Assembly: GCA_007922195.1 (NCBI GenBank)
Contig: ML682059.1
Coordinates: 16,820,205 to 16,884,204, forward strand
Direction: 5' to 3'
Length of the DNA: 64,000 nt
Source of the DNA: Podocnemis expansa
Taxonomy: Eukaryota; Chordata; Testudines; Podocnemididae
In this document: piece by piece, positions 10,881 through 21,771 of the stretch
Layout: each line of letters starts with the position of its first letter
Position numbering within the stretch: the stretch's first letter is position 1
Notes under the pieces: model-generated
What the model saw: only the letters and a program-made list of their open reading frames with translations
Databases searched by the model: none
Told to the model about the DNA's origin: nothing
Position numbers and translations under genes: made by a program

Positions 10881-12455
10881 TGCCACCACCCGATCCCCTG
10901 CCAGGCTCCAGCAGGGGTGTCCTTATGGTAGGGCGAGCAGGGAAGCTGCCCAGGGCCCTGTGCTTTAGGGGGCCTGCAGGGCCCACACTGCTGCCTCTCC
11001 CCCCATGCTGGGGACCGGTGCAAGCCCCAAATGTTTCTGGCTGGCAGATGCAGGTTCGCTCAGAGGCTGCTCTGTTGGTGAATAGCTGGCTGCCTGTGGC
11101 CTCACCCCCTGGAGCATGCAGCTGAGACACCAGCCGGAGGGGGAGGAAGCACCAGCCCAATGAACATACAACCAGGTAAGTACTGTGGTGGACGGGGTCT
11201 GGTGGGACCCTGACCCTGAGCCAAGGGTGGAGCTGGCTGTGGATCTGCCCCACTTCCCCCTGGACCATGGGTCAGGCCAGCAGCCAGATTGTGGGTAAAG
11301 GTCTGGGGGACCTGGGAATCCAGGACTCCCTGTGGGCCCTGGATCTTGCCCAGCCAATATGGGGCAGGTGGCCAGGGATCAGGCCCACCTGGGCCTTGGG
11401 TCAGGGCAGCGGCCAGACTAGAGGGGGACAGGGGGCTGGGAATCCAAGTCACATTGGACTAGTGAGGGGGCAGGCAGATCAGGTATCATGCCCCTTTGGG
11501 CCCCGGGTCATGCTGGTGGCCAGGTGAGAGGAGGACGGGTAGCTTGGGAAGCCCCACCACCACCAATACCCCAGGATGGCAGGCACGCCAGGTCAAGGAT
11601 TGACTCCCCCTGGGCCAGGTGGTGAGGCTGGAGTGTAGGCTGGGTCAGGGTTCCCTCCCAGCCCAGGCTGTGAGGCTGGGGGCAGGCTGTGCCATGGGTC
11701 ACCTCCCCTAAGCCCAGGTGGTAAGGATGGGTGGGCAGGCCAGGCCCGGGGTCTTCCCCCACCTAAGCCCAGGCAATGAGGCTGGGGGGCAGACTTGGCT
11801 AGTGGTCACCCTTAGAAGCCCAGGTGGTGAGTCTGTGGAGCCAGCTGGCAGGCTGGGCCATGGGTCACCTCCCCTAAGCCCAGGTGGTGAGGTCAGGGCC
11901 AGGGTTACCCCCTCCTCCTCGATGCTCAGGTGTCGAGTCCCAGGGGGCAGACACAAGCAGTGTTCACTCGTCTCCAAAGCCAAGTGGCAAGGCTGGGGGG
12001 CACATGGGCCTGGGGTTACCTACCACAAGCCCAGACAGCAAGGCCAGGGGTCAGGCTGAGCCAGGCATCATCTGCACCCCTGCCACCCCAAGCCCAGGTG
12101 GTGATGCCAGCAGGCCAATGGGCAGGCTGAACCACGGGTCCTTCAGCCCCACCACCAGATAAGGTGGCAAGGCCAGGGTCACAGGCCTGGTCAGGGGTCA
12201 ACCCTCATCCCTCCCCAAGTCCAGGGGGGCAGGCTGGGCTAGGAGTCACCTCCAAAGTCCAGGCAGCAATGCTGGAGACCAGGTAGGGCCAGGGTTTGTG
12301 GACCCTCCCCACCAAGCCCATGCAGTGAGGCCAGGAGTCACCTCCCCCTAGCCCAGGCGGCAGGAGGGTCTGGCCAAGGGTCAAACCTCAGCCCAGCGGG
12401 CTGGTGGTCAGGTCTGGCCCCGTGTCAAACTCCTGCCCCCCAGGCCAGTGGGCTG
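10881..12455. repeat. GC-rich degenerate minisatellite-like block
   Basis: Degenerate copies of phrases such as GGTGGTGAGGCTGGGGGCAG and GGTCACCTCCCCTAAGCCCA recur many times. Two near-identical phrases lie about 165 bp apart (about 11693-11722 and 11859-11888), suggesting repeat units of several tens of bases. Open frames exist on both strands throughout (for example 10774-11268 minus and 11718-12059 plus) but switch frame and carry no motif, so I read them as composition artefacts. The block continues after the gypsy insertion. Confidence 0.65.
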
Positions 12456-12460
12456 GTGGG

Positions 12461-12626
12461 TGTGGTGATATGCTTGTCATTGTTGTGTAAATTGGGAGAC
12501 GTGCCCCAGAGAAGATCTAACATGGCTGCTCCCAGGTACACACCTGGATACCTGTCTGTATGATTAAAGTTCTATTCCTTACTCATTCAATAGTATCATC
12601 TTTAATGAACCCTCAAGATCATTACA
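12461..12626 (+). repeat. 5' LTR of the gypsy element
   Basis: It starts TGTGGTGATATGC and ends ATCATTACA, giving the usual TG...CA ends. It contains ATTAAA (12563-12568), a candidate polyadenylation signal. It differs from the 3' LTR at three positions. Confidence 0.95.
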
Positions 12627-12644
12627 TGGTGTCAGAAGATGGGG
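12627..12644 (+). promoter_or_regulatory. Primer-binding site candidate
   Basis: TGGTGTCAGAAGATGGGG begins at the base after the LTR. The TGG start is complementary to a tRNA CCA end. I do not name the primer tRNA. Confidence 0.7.
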
Positions 12645-12766
12645 AATGAGTTTGGAAACTAAAAAGACTCCGAGGAAAATTCCTGCATTTGCACCTGAAA
12701 ACAGCAAAACATCAGGGATCTCTGAAAACAAAGAATGCCTTCAGCAAGTAAGTGTAGGCTCTAACA

Positions 12767-13615
12767 ATGGATGTTTTACAGGCTCCTACACCTCTCCAAA
12801 TGTCTGGTAATGTTGCAGAAAACTGGCTAAAGTTTAAGCAGCGATTTCTGTTGTATTTGTCTGCCATTGGTGTGCAGAACAAAGATGAAAACCAGAAATC
12901 ATCTATATTTTTGCATGTTGTTGGGGAGGAGGCACTGGATGTATATAATAACTTTGAATTTCAAGATGGTGAAAGCATGAATTTAAACACTATACTGACT
13001 AAGTTTGAGGAATATTGCTTGCCAAAAATGAATGTGACTTTTGAGAGGCATAGATTTTTTACATGCATGCAAAAACTGGATAATACCATAGACCAATATG
13101 TTAAAGAATTAAGGAAACTCAGTAAAAGCTGTAATTTTGGTGGCTTGGCAGAGTCTCTGATCAAAGATAGACTCATTTGTGGCATTACAGACAATGTGTT
13201 AAGAGAAAGACTGCTCAGAGAGGGAGAGATCTCTTTGAATGAAACCCTTCAAATATGTAGGGCCACTGAAATGGTAAAAACACAAGTAAAAGAGCTGAAT
13301 TCACCAGAAGGGACAGTGCATGCCCTTAGACAAACAGCATGTAGCCAGAGTGGTTCAAATCACAATGTGAAACCAACCCCTGCTATCAGGAAGACTGAGT
13401 CCAGACAGTCTTGTGGCAAGTGTGGATCACGGCATGGTCCCAAACAGTGTTTTGCTTATGGGAAACTCTGTCATAACTGTGGGAAACTTAATCATTTTGC
13501 AAAGTGCTGCAGATCCCAAAGGCGCAAAAATCAAGTGCATTTAGTTACTGACAGTGAGACTGAGGAGTGCTTCGTAGATGTACTGGGATCAAGCAAACCT
13601 AGCGAGGGGGACTAG
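12767..13615 (+). CDS. Gag (capsid-nucleocapsid) polyprotein of the gypsy element
   Basis: This 282-residue frame begins at ATG 12767, about 140 nt after the LTR. Gag builds the cytoplasmic particle and packages the RNA. The N-terminal two thirds (GNVAENWLKFKQRF near residue 14) is capsid-like. The C-terminal part has two zinc-knuckle-like units, CGKCGSRHGPKQC from residue 216 and CHNCGKLNHFAKC from residue 235; the second is a clear CCHC knuckle, the first has an unusual spacing. The frame is uninterrupted and stops at TAG (13613-13615). The pol frame continues directly in the same register, so this stop alone separates Gag from Pol. A short upstream frame (ATG about 12646) overlaps the start in another register. 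Confidence 0.93.
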   Translation: MDVLQAPTPLQMSGNVAENWLKFKQRFLLYLSAIGVQNKDENQKSSIFLHVVGEEALDVYNNFEFQDGESMNLNTILTKFEEYCLPKMNVTFERHRFFTCMQKLDNTIDQYVKELRKLSKSCNFGGLAESLIKDRLICGITDNVLRERLLREGEISLNETLQICRATEMVKTQVKELNSPEGTVHALRQTACSQSGSNHNVKPTPAIRKTESRQSCGKCGSRHGPKQCFAYGKLCHNCGKLNHFAKCCRSQRRKNQVHLVTDSETEECFVDVLGSSKPSEGD

Positions 13616-16600
13616 ATACTGCCTCTGTCAGTGAATGGAACAATCATTCCACTGAAACTAGACACAGGAGCTCAGGTTAACATTCTGTCTACACGAGATT
13701 ATGAGAGACTGAGAATAAGACCCAAGCTGGGACCAACAAACATAAAAGTAACTGGGTATTCTGGAACAAATATACCTGTGCAGGGACGCTGTTTCGCTAG
13801 CATTAACCATAAGAACACCATGTACAGGCTGCCTTTCATCGTAGTGCTACAGGAGGTGACACCAATTTTGGGCTTGGCCGCCTGTGAGAAACTGAATCTG
13901 GTAAAAAGGGTGGTCTCAGTACAAGATAGGCCTGCATCTGGCTATGAGGCACTCCTTGAAGAATATCAGGACCTGTTTCAGGGATTGGGCTGCTTGCAAG
14001 GTGAACATACAATCCGCATAAACAAGCAGATCCCTCCAGTTATTCATCCATGTAGAAAGGTGCCATTTGCACTCCGTGATAAACTCAAGGCTGAGCCTGA
14101 AAGGATGGAAGCAATGCAAGTAATACAAAAAATAGAGGAGCCAACGGAATGGGTGAGCTCCCTAGTTATAGTGCAAAAAAGTAATGGCCAGCTACGCATA
14201 TGCTTAGATCCCAGAGACCTCAACAGAGCTATACAAAGAGAACATTTCAAACTACCAACTAGAGAGGAGATTATGGCTCAGTTTGCAAATGCTCAATACT
14301 TCAGTAAATTGGATGCATCCTCTGGATTTTGGGAGCTAAAATTAACAGAGGAAAGCTCAAAATTATGCACATTTAATACTCCTTTCGGAAGATACAGATT
14401 TCTATGCTTACCCTTCGGCATAGCTTCAGCACCAGAGGTGTATCACAAAACTGTACACATGATCTATGAACATATTAGCGGTGTGGACACCTCCATGGAT
14501 GACATCATTATCTGGGACTCTACAAAAGAGGAGCATGATCGTCGGCTTCAGCAAGTGTTAGATGCAACGAGAGCCGCAAACCTCAAACTAAATAAGGACA
14601 AATGTCTGTTAGGAGTTAGAGAACTGACTTTTATAGGGGACGTTATTTCTCACGAAGGTGTAAAACCGGATAAGAGGAAGATTTCAGCCATTGAAATGAT
14701 GCCACGTCCCCAATCAAAGAAAGACGTCCAACGGTTCCTGGGAATGGTTAACTATCTTGGAAGATTCATACACAATCTTTCTGCCAAGGCGGAACCATTG
14801 AGACAACTCCTACAGGACAAAAATGAATGGTGCTGGGATGCTGCACAGGAGGAATCATGGAGAAGTTTAAAACAAGACTTGATACAGGAACCAGTATTGA
14901 AATTTTTTGCTCCAGAGAAGCCCATTAAAATTTCAGCGGATGCATCACAGTCGGGGTTGGGTGCCATGATTTTACAAAAACATGAAGATTGCTGGCAACC
15001 TGTGGCATAATCATCCAAATCACTGATTGATGCAGAGACTAGATATGCACAGATTGAGAAGGAGCTTTTAGGAATCTTGTTCGCCTGTGAGAGATTCAAT
15101 CAGTATATTTATGGACAGAGAGTGGAAGTTGAAACAGATCACAAGCCCTTGATTGCATTATTTAACAAACCACTAAATGACTGTACCTTAAGGATTCAAA
15201 GAATGATGATCAAATTGCAGAACTACAATTTATTGGTGACCTACACACCAGGCAAATTTATGTTCACTACAGATGCACTTTCCAGAGCAGTAGCACCCAT
15301 GGTACCTGAGAAGACACTGGAAACAGAAGTTCAAGCCTATGTAGATATGATAGTGAGTGCAAATCCCATAACTAACAAAAGACTGCAACGCATTAAAGAT
15401 GAGACTGAGAAAGATGAATTGTTGGGACTCCTCAAAGAGGTGATAATTAAAGGATGGCCTGAAATAATAAGCAGTTGCTCTCTAAGTATCAGAGACTATT
15501 GGAACTGCAGGCATGAACTGACTGTGGTAGATGGCGTGATTTTCAAAGGTGGTAAGGTTGTAATACCACAGAGCCTCCGAAAAGAAATGTTACAGAAGAT
15601 TCATGAAGGTCACTTAGGAATTGAGAAGTGCAAAGAACGAGCACGAGAGGTCATGTATTGGCCGTGGATCAATCACGACATTACCAATGTGGTAAAAAAC
15701 TGCTTTTCATGCTTGAAATACAGGCTATGCCAACGGGCAGAGACACTGAGACCCCATCCTGTTCCACAGAGACCTTATGAGAAGGTAGGTGTGGATTTAT
15801 TTACCTGGCGCTCCAAGGATTACTTAATAGTCACTGATTATTACTCTTTATATCCAGAAATTTGCACACTGAACAGTACTAATAGTAATTCAGTGATCAC
15901 TGGCATGAAAGGAATTTTCTCCAGCCATGGAATTCCTGACGAGGTCTTCAGCGACAATGGGCCACAATTTGCAAGTGCGGAATTCAGGCAGTTTGCCTTA
16001 GATTGGGATTTTCATCATGAAACCTCCAGTCACAATTATCCCCAATCAAACGGACTGGTGGAAAGGTCTATACAGACGGTAAAGAACCTGAGGAAAAAGA
16101 CTTTTGAAAGTGGAGGTGATCTGTATACAGCATTGCTGGTCTACCGAAGTACACCCCTGGAGAACGGCTTTTCTCCAGCTCAGCTGTTAATGGGAAGAAG
16201 GATCAGGTCTAATTTACCTATTACTGATAAATTGCTGCAATCTAAGAACAATGCTAACATTCGGAAGATGAAAGAAAACCAGAAGTGGAAGCAGAAATAT
16301 TATTTTGATAGAAGGGCTCGTGACCTTCCATCCCTTAACCCAGGCGATAGAACGTGCCTGAGGAATCACTCTTCCAATACCTGGGGACAAAGAGGTACTA
16401 TTAAAAAACAGCTGCATCCATGGTCTTATGTGGTGCACACAGATCAAGGCGACACGTTTCGACGTAATTGACGGGATCTACGACTTATTCCAGAAAGTTC
16501 CAACACCGTAGGAGTTGAGGTAGATTCTGGCGTGCCTCCCCTGACTGATCTGATCTCTTCAACACATGGTAATGAAACCATCAGGGAACAAGACAATTCA

Positions 16601-16678
16601 GACCTGAACGAAGGACCAGTACTGAGAAGATCTAATCGAGTCATCAAACGTCCAGAAAGACTCATAGAGACTTGCTAG
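13616..16678 (+). pseudogene. Pol polyprotein (protease, reverse transcriptase, RNase H, integrase), broken by two internal stops
   Basis: It is in the same frame as gag, immediately after the TAG. Visible parts in order are the aspartic protease motif LDTGA (Asp codon 13661), a reverse transcriptase with SMDD at the catalytic position (14492-14503), RNase H with DAS (14939-14941) and TDHKPL (Asp about 15139), then integrase. Integrase has the HHCC zinc-binding residues (15602, 15611, 15701, 15710) and a DDE triad at 15794, 15953 and 16061, with 35 residues between the last Asp and Glu. TAA at 15008-15010 falls inside RNase H, and TGA at 16469-16471 falls after the integrase core. The frame ends at TAG 16676-16678. 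There is no frameshift. Gag and Pol together span 3912 nt. The two internal stops make an active Pol from this copy unlikely. No envelope-like frame follows. Confidence 0.93.
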
Positions 16679-16877
16679 GATATGTAAGGGAAATGGGTGG
16701 TAAAGACTCACTTGAGAATGATGTGCTAGTAACCTCCCCTCTCTAGGTAGTTCATATCCTGGGTTTATGGACTGTTCTTCTGCATGTTTTTTAGATAGCT
16801 GTTATGTGTTGTTAGATGTTAGTGCGTACATCATTAGCTAGCTTTTATGTGTATATAAGTGTTTACTTATTTTCCTT

Positions 16878-16888
16878 AGGGGGGGAGA
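16878..16888 (+). promoter_or_regulatory. Polypurine tract
   Basis: AGGGGGGGAGA directly precedes the 3' LTR, where plus-strand DNA synthesis is primed in LTR elements. Confidence 0.9.
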
Positions 16889-17054
16889 TGTGGTGATATA
16901 CTTGTCATTGTTGTGTAAATTGGGAGACGTGCCCCAGAGAAGATCTAACATGGCTGCTCCCAGGTACACACCTGGATACCTGCCTGTATGATTAAAGTTC
17001 TATTCCTTACTCATTCAATAGTATCATCTTTAATGAACCCTTAAGATCATTACA
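16889..17054 (+). repeat. 3' LTR of the gypsy element
   Basis: 166 bp, starting TGTGGTGATATAC and ending ATCATTACA, with ATTAAA at 16991-16996. Three transitions separate it from the 5' LTR (about 1.8 per cent). Confidence 0.95.
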
Positions 17055-17059
17055 GTGGG

Positions 17060-17243
17060 CATGTATGGTCTAGGATCAAACTCCTGCCCTCCAGGCCAGT
17101 GAGCAGGTCTGGCCAGGGTCCCCTCCCCTAGCCAAGGGGCAAGGCTCAGGGGCATCAGGCAGGCTTGGCCAGGGGTCACCCCACCTCTCACTAGCCCCGG
17201 TGGCAAGACTGAGTGGGTGGCCAGCAGGCAGGCCTGGCCAGGG
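17060..17243. repeat. Continuation of the GC-rich minisatellite-like block
   Basis: CAAACTCCTGCCCTCCAGGC here closely repeats CAAACTCCTGCCCCCCAGGC just before the gypsy insertion (about 12426-12445). It shows that neighbouring repeat units lie on each side of the element. Confidence 0.7.
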
Positions 17244-17345
17244 ATCCTGTGTGATCATTGATCACCAGCCATTTACAGACATGACTTTAGCCTTGTGTTC
17301 TGTTCTTTTATTTCTGGGGTGGATCCTTGCTTTTGTGGGAGTTGT
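17242..17345 (+). repeat. Diverged direct repeat, copy 1
   Basis: CCTGTGTGATCATTG, then TGTTCTGTTCTTTTATTTCT, then GGGGTGGATCCTTGCTTTT. The same blocks in the same order occur at 18194-18330. The repeat family is not recognised. Confidence 0.55.
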
Positions 17346-17605
17346 TTGCATCGCTTAGCCATTAAGGTAGTATTTGCATTTCATCAGGACAAGCTGGTGT
17401 TGACTGATTCCATCATACATACCCTTCATTCACACATCTTGTTCACACATTTAAATGAAATTCCAGAGTATACACCTAAAACAAGTTTTAACAAGAATAC
17501 AAAATGGAGTTCTAAATTCACAATATTGAGCTTTGTTCAACTTTGGTGATAATGTCTATTAAACTGAATTAGTTATTTCAGTTATGATATTAAAGAACAG
17601 ATACG

Positions 17606-17783
17606 GTGTTGCCTAACAAAAAAAGCAAGGAGTCTTGTGGCACTTAAAGACTAACAGATTTATTTATCGCATGGGCTTTTGTGAGAGAAAATCCCACTTT
17701 GTCAAGTGCTTTGAAGAGGGGGAGCTTGCAGAATGGGATGAAAATAAATGCAGGGGAGTTTGAGAATGGGAGTGTTGCCTAAC
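17606..17783. mobile_element. Fragment of the GTCCTGTGGCAC family inside a 12-bp direct repeat
   Basis: AAGGAGTCTTGTGGCAC, AAGACTAACAGATTTATTTA and GAGAGAAAATCCCAC give the family. GTGTTGCCTAAC occurs on both sides (17606-17617 and 17772-17783). A 12-bp duplication is longer than expected for a cut-and-paste MITE. Confidence 0.6.
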
Positions 17784-18193
17784 AGATGCTTTAAAGGTAC
17801 ATTTAGTTCATTTTGTCTATCTGTGTCTCTACATTGTGGCTACAGAAGCCTAGCCTTACACTAGCAAGAAGAATACAGTTAGGGAAAGGAGTTTCTTGAG
17901 TGAAGTATATGGTCTTAACTTATACAGTATTGCCAGTTTCGAGAGATCAAAAATCACAAGAATGGCAAAAATGTCTTTTTTTTTTTTTTTTGGCCAAAGA
18001 TTATACTGTGTTTTTAAAGTAATCACTTGATGTTTGAATTCCAGTGCCCATCCCAGGGTGAGTAGGTGACAATTAGTGTTGCCTGCCCATTCTCTGACAG
18101 CTACTGGGTAAGTTTTCATGTTTTTACCCATCTTTGATATTTGCTGACTCTCAGGTAAACCTGTGGAACTTCCTGTGTCTTGCTTCCTCAGAG
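17784..18193. other. Unassigned DNA
   Basis: No supported gene. It contains a poly-T run at about 17973-17991. Confidence 0.35.
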
Positions 18194-18330
18194 CTCCTGT
18201 GTGATCATTGCAAATGCCTGGTGACCAGACTTGACTTTCATCTTGTATTTTGTTCTTTTCCTTTTTCCTCTCTGGGATGGATCCTTCTTGCTTTTCCCAT
18301 CCTGAGTGCAATGAACTTGTTTGCCTCATG
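18194..18330 (+). repeat. Diverged direct repeat, copy 2
   Basis: Partner of 17242-17345: CCTGTGTGATCATTG, TTTTGTTCTTTTCC and GGGATGGATCCTTCTTGCTT. Confidence 0.55.
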
Positions 18331-19429
18331 GGTTCCCTAGCTTCCCCCACCTGATTTGCATGCACCTGTAACCTGTACCAGGCCAGAGCCTTTTTAACTT
18401 TCCTGCCCTGCAGCATACCCAGGAATTTGGCCTAGGGCACGAACAGCATGGGAAACTGGAGATGCTGTGCTGCCTTCCCTGGTGCCTGCCACCCAGCTGG
18501 ACTTCTTCTCTTACTCTCCTGACACCCCACTCTATCCTCCCCTGCTCCCCACTCATGCTGCCACTCAGAAGGTTGCGGGGAAGGCAGGCATCACAGCAAA
18601 GTTCACGGGAGGGGTGGGATCTGTTCAAAAATCTTGAGAACCACAGCAGTAGATGTGTCTGGTGTAGGTTGGCAGGTGGCATCCCACAGCTGGGCGTGGA
18701 GCCATGTGCCAGCTGGGCACCCAGATACCATCAACTTTCCCAGTGTATGGAGAACCTATGCACATTGGCTGGAAGTCCCAGGGACAGTATGATCCACCAC
18801 CCTCCCTCCCACTCCTATTTGTGGAGCTTCTTGGCTCCTGATATTCAGCAAGAGGAACCTGGCAGGGTTAGGGAATGATGTGGCTTGTCAGACACTCCCC
18901 TGCGCTGGTTGGCCCCAGCTCCCAGTGCTGAGGGTGGGTGTTGGGGCCCCACAGAGGGCAATTCGCCTGGGGCCCCCCACCTCCTAGTGTCAGCCCTGGG
19001 TCCCTGCCCTCTGAGCCTGGCACAGGGAAAAGCATCCCCTGCCCAGTTCTAGCCACGGCATGGTTAGAGCTGGGCAGGGAGTGCTTTTCTCCATGCCTGG
19101 CTCAGAAGGCTAGTGCCTGGCAGGGGATGTTTTCCCCTGGCCAGGCGGGGGGAGAAGGGATTCCCCCTGCCTGGTGTAGCATGGGGAAGGGATTCCCGTG
19201 CCGGGCTGGAGGCATGCTCCACAGGCTGGGGACAAGGACCCTGGCGTGCATCTTCAGCTCCGCCTGCTGCACTGGGAATGCATCCCCATGCACAGCTGGA
19301 GCCCTGCTGGCCAGGGAAGGAAGAAGTAGGAGGGGTTCCTAAGAATCATTGTTGGCAATTCAACATCACCAAGACTTATCTTTTGGTCAGGGAAGAAAGT
19401 GCCCCTGTAGCCCCTAGCTTAACCTAGGA
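18331..19429. other. GC-rich block, unassigned
   Basis: Long overlapping frames on both strands (18462-18878, 18938-19342 plus; 18326-18682 minus) follow base composition and show no motif. I read this as repeat-derived GC-rich DNA, not as a gene. Confidence 0.4.
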
Positions 19430-19572
19430 GGAGGGTTGGAGGGAAGACAAGGTCTGGCCAGCTGGCAGATGGCCAGGAGAGTGGGGGGGGGCAGGACTGG
19501 GTCTGTGTGGGGTGGGCACGCAGCGAGCAACGTAAGTTGCTCAGCTGCCTTAGGGTCCTAGAGGGAACATTG
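19430..19572 (-). mobile_element. Right-end fragment of a hAT-like element with G-rich cargo
   Basis: It ends CCTAGAGGGAACATTG, the inverse of the end CAATGTTCCCTCTAAGCTG seen at 60884. G-rich cargo precedes it. The opposite end is not identified. Confidence 0.4.
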
Positions 19573-20649
19573 CTTGTATGTATGTATTCATCCTATAGAT
19601 CACATATGTATTCCTTCTTTATCGATTTTTCTCATTATAGATTTGTGCTTAGCATAAGTTCATAAGTTAACATAATCTTTTTATACTGATAACTAAAACA
19701 CAAGGTACCTTACAAGTCTGTGTAAGAAATTATGCAGCTTATATGAAATGCTAAAGGCAGAGTCATAAATGGCATAGAACTTAGAAGATAAGCTAATATT
19801 AAAAACTAGACATAGGGTGGGTCTGTTTGTTGGATGAGTAGTGAGGTGAAGACCCAGGATAGAAAAATAACCTGGGACTTACCAGCTTGGATCCTAGATT
19901 CCACAAAAATATCCGTAAATAATAAAGGGAAAGGTAATAGAACATTCTGGTGGGAGAAGATGCATCAATCATATGCACAAACCCCTTGATCAATGTCATA
20001 GGTATACCCCTACAATTTGTGGGGTGATCTCCCCAAATCTGGGTAGAAAAGGAAGCTCCAAACTGACTCATGATAGACAGGATATGAAGGGAGTAACCCG
20101 GTTGCTAGGGGTGAGCTCTTTGGTTTTAAACTGCTAACTTTTAGCTTTCTAGTGTTTAGCTTAACAATCTAAGTATATTAGTTATAGTTATTTAGTATTG
20201 CCAAGCTCTCCACCTCTCCTCTCAAGTCAGGGAACTGGACATCTCCCTCTCAACCAAGTTGTTGGATAGGTATGAAAATATTAACTAGAGGTATAAATTT
20301 CTAATATAAATTCTCAAGACATACTATAATTTAGATCATAAACCATATAATATATCCTGTATGTATTGAAATAGAAGTCAGTTGTAATTTGGCTGTGAAT
20401 TTACTCTTCAAACCTTTTCTCAATTCTCTGCTTATCATTTATGCTTGTAATAAAAGGTTTTATAAAATACTTAAAAGTATCAGAGTGATAGTTTCCTTTT
20501 GGGGATACCTAGGGGTCCTCATTTTAGATTTTACCTGTGGTTGGATTTGGGAAAAAAACCAAATTCCCTGGCAATATCAATTTCTAATCCCAATCCTAAT
20601 TCCAAATCCTAAACAACCAGGCTACACCCACTTTCATCTTTTTGAACAG
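19573..20649. other. Unassigned AT-rich DNA
   Basis: No gene or recognised repeat. Confidence 0.4.
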
Positions 20650-21771
20650 ACGTGAGTTCCTAAGGACGTACACATCATGCACCTTTCCAGTGCACTCTAC
20701 ATTCACGTTGGTGAAACATCCCCTGTGATCAACAAGCACCTGCAGCGCCACAGAAAAAAATATTCCTTTCCGATTATGTACTCTGCAGCATGATGGTCTG
20801 ATGTTAAACTAGGAATATATGTGCCATCTATATCCCACCATAGTTTGAGATCCCCATTTGGGCAAGCCCGTCCACTATGTCGTGCAAGTTTTCCAAAGTC
20901 AATGCCCTTCATAGCAGAAGTTGATTAATGGCCATGTATACGTATATCAGAGCAGCTTGCATGGTGAATTTCCCAACTCTGAATTGATTTCCAGCTGACT
21001 GGTAGCAGTCTGGCATTGCTGGTTTCCAAAGAGCGATAGCCACTTGCTTCTCCACCATCAGAGCAGGTCTCAAGTGAGTATTCATGTATTTCAAGGCTGA
21101 GACCAACTCTGTATAAAGTTCCATGAAAGCGGCTTTTTTCATATGGAAGTTCTACAGCCATTGGTCATCACCTCACACCTTCATAATGACTCAGTCTCAC
21201 CAGTCAATGTTATTTTTTCCCCAGGACCAGAAGTAGCGCTCCACTTGACTGTAGCTGGTGCGTGACAGACTGCGGCAAATGGGAACTGTTTTGTTCTCTG
21301 GCTTGAAGGAGGGTGGCTTCAGTAACATTGCAATGTTCCCCACCACAGCTCCTGTCTTGGCATTCAAAACACTGCAGGATAACTCATGAGGTGTCTGTGA
21401 TGCTCAGAATGATAGTGTACAGCCAAGCAGTTTCCATGCCTCTCTGACAGTAGTGTATGCATGGCAGAGACAAGAGGGTTTTGAAAAATGGTGTGAAAAA
21501 TTTGTTCACCTGTTTGCTTTGGATGTGGGTAGGAGGGAGGACATTATATCCTGGGAGGATGAACATCTTCCAAGAACCCCTGCAGTTTGTTGTACTATGG
21601 GATAGCTACTCAGATTGCACAGCTTTCATTAACAATGCAAGTGCAGCTGGTGGGGATGCAATTTTCCAACTCAATGAGTGTGATATGATCACACTCCTTT
21701 GACTCCTAAAGTTTGGTGGGTGACGGTCAACTGAAAGGAAATTGACTTCACTCTGTATTGTAGACATAACC
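20650..21771 (-). pseudogene. PIF/Harbinger transposase relic (HARBI1-like)
   Basis: Two minus-strand frames carry a decayed Harbinger DDE transposase. The upstream one (20909-21161) has LRPALMVEKQVAIALWKPA and a decayed NQFRVGKFT helix region. The downstream one (20703-20912) has DIDGTYIP, the first catalytic Asp block, then DHHAAEYI and a decayed segment. The rest of the catalytic domain is missing. The frames overlap out of register, so the gene is broken. The plus-strand right boundary GTAGACATAACC (to 21771) matches the common element end, so the upstream side of the element may be preserved. A hAT element inserted exactly there. Family assignment is from remembered HARBI1 blocks shared with 52561-53049. 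Confidence 0.75.

Larger units (their letters stand above)
12456..17059 (+). mobile_element. Ty3/gypsy LTR retrotransposon (Mag-like), nearly complete
   Basis: The element proper is 12461-17054 (4594 bp), with 5'- and 3'-LTRs of 166 bp each. A 5-bp GTGGG flanks it (12456-12460 and 17055-17059), as expected of an integrase-made duplication. In order it holds LTR, primer-binding-like site, gag, protease, reverse transcriptase, RNase H, integrase, polypurine tract and LTR. RT before integrase defines the Ty3/gypsy order. The gag style (a CxxC-type knuckle pair) and the protease-RT blocks suggest the Mag/SURL branch; that assignment is from memory. The LTRs differ at three positions, all transitions, so the insertion is fairly young. 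It sits inside the GC-rich minisatellite-like block. Confidence 0.95.

Noticed and set aside
10774..12201. Cluster of GC-rich open frames on both strands
   Set aside because: No single frame continues and no domain is visible; the tandem-like DNA explains them.
16472..16888. An envelope-like gene after pol in the gypsy element
   Set aside because: Only the Pol C-terminal tail and about 200 nt of non-coding DNA precede the polypurine tract.
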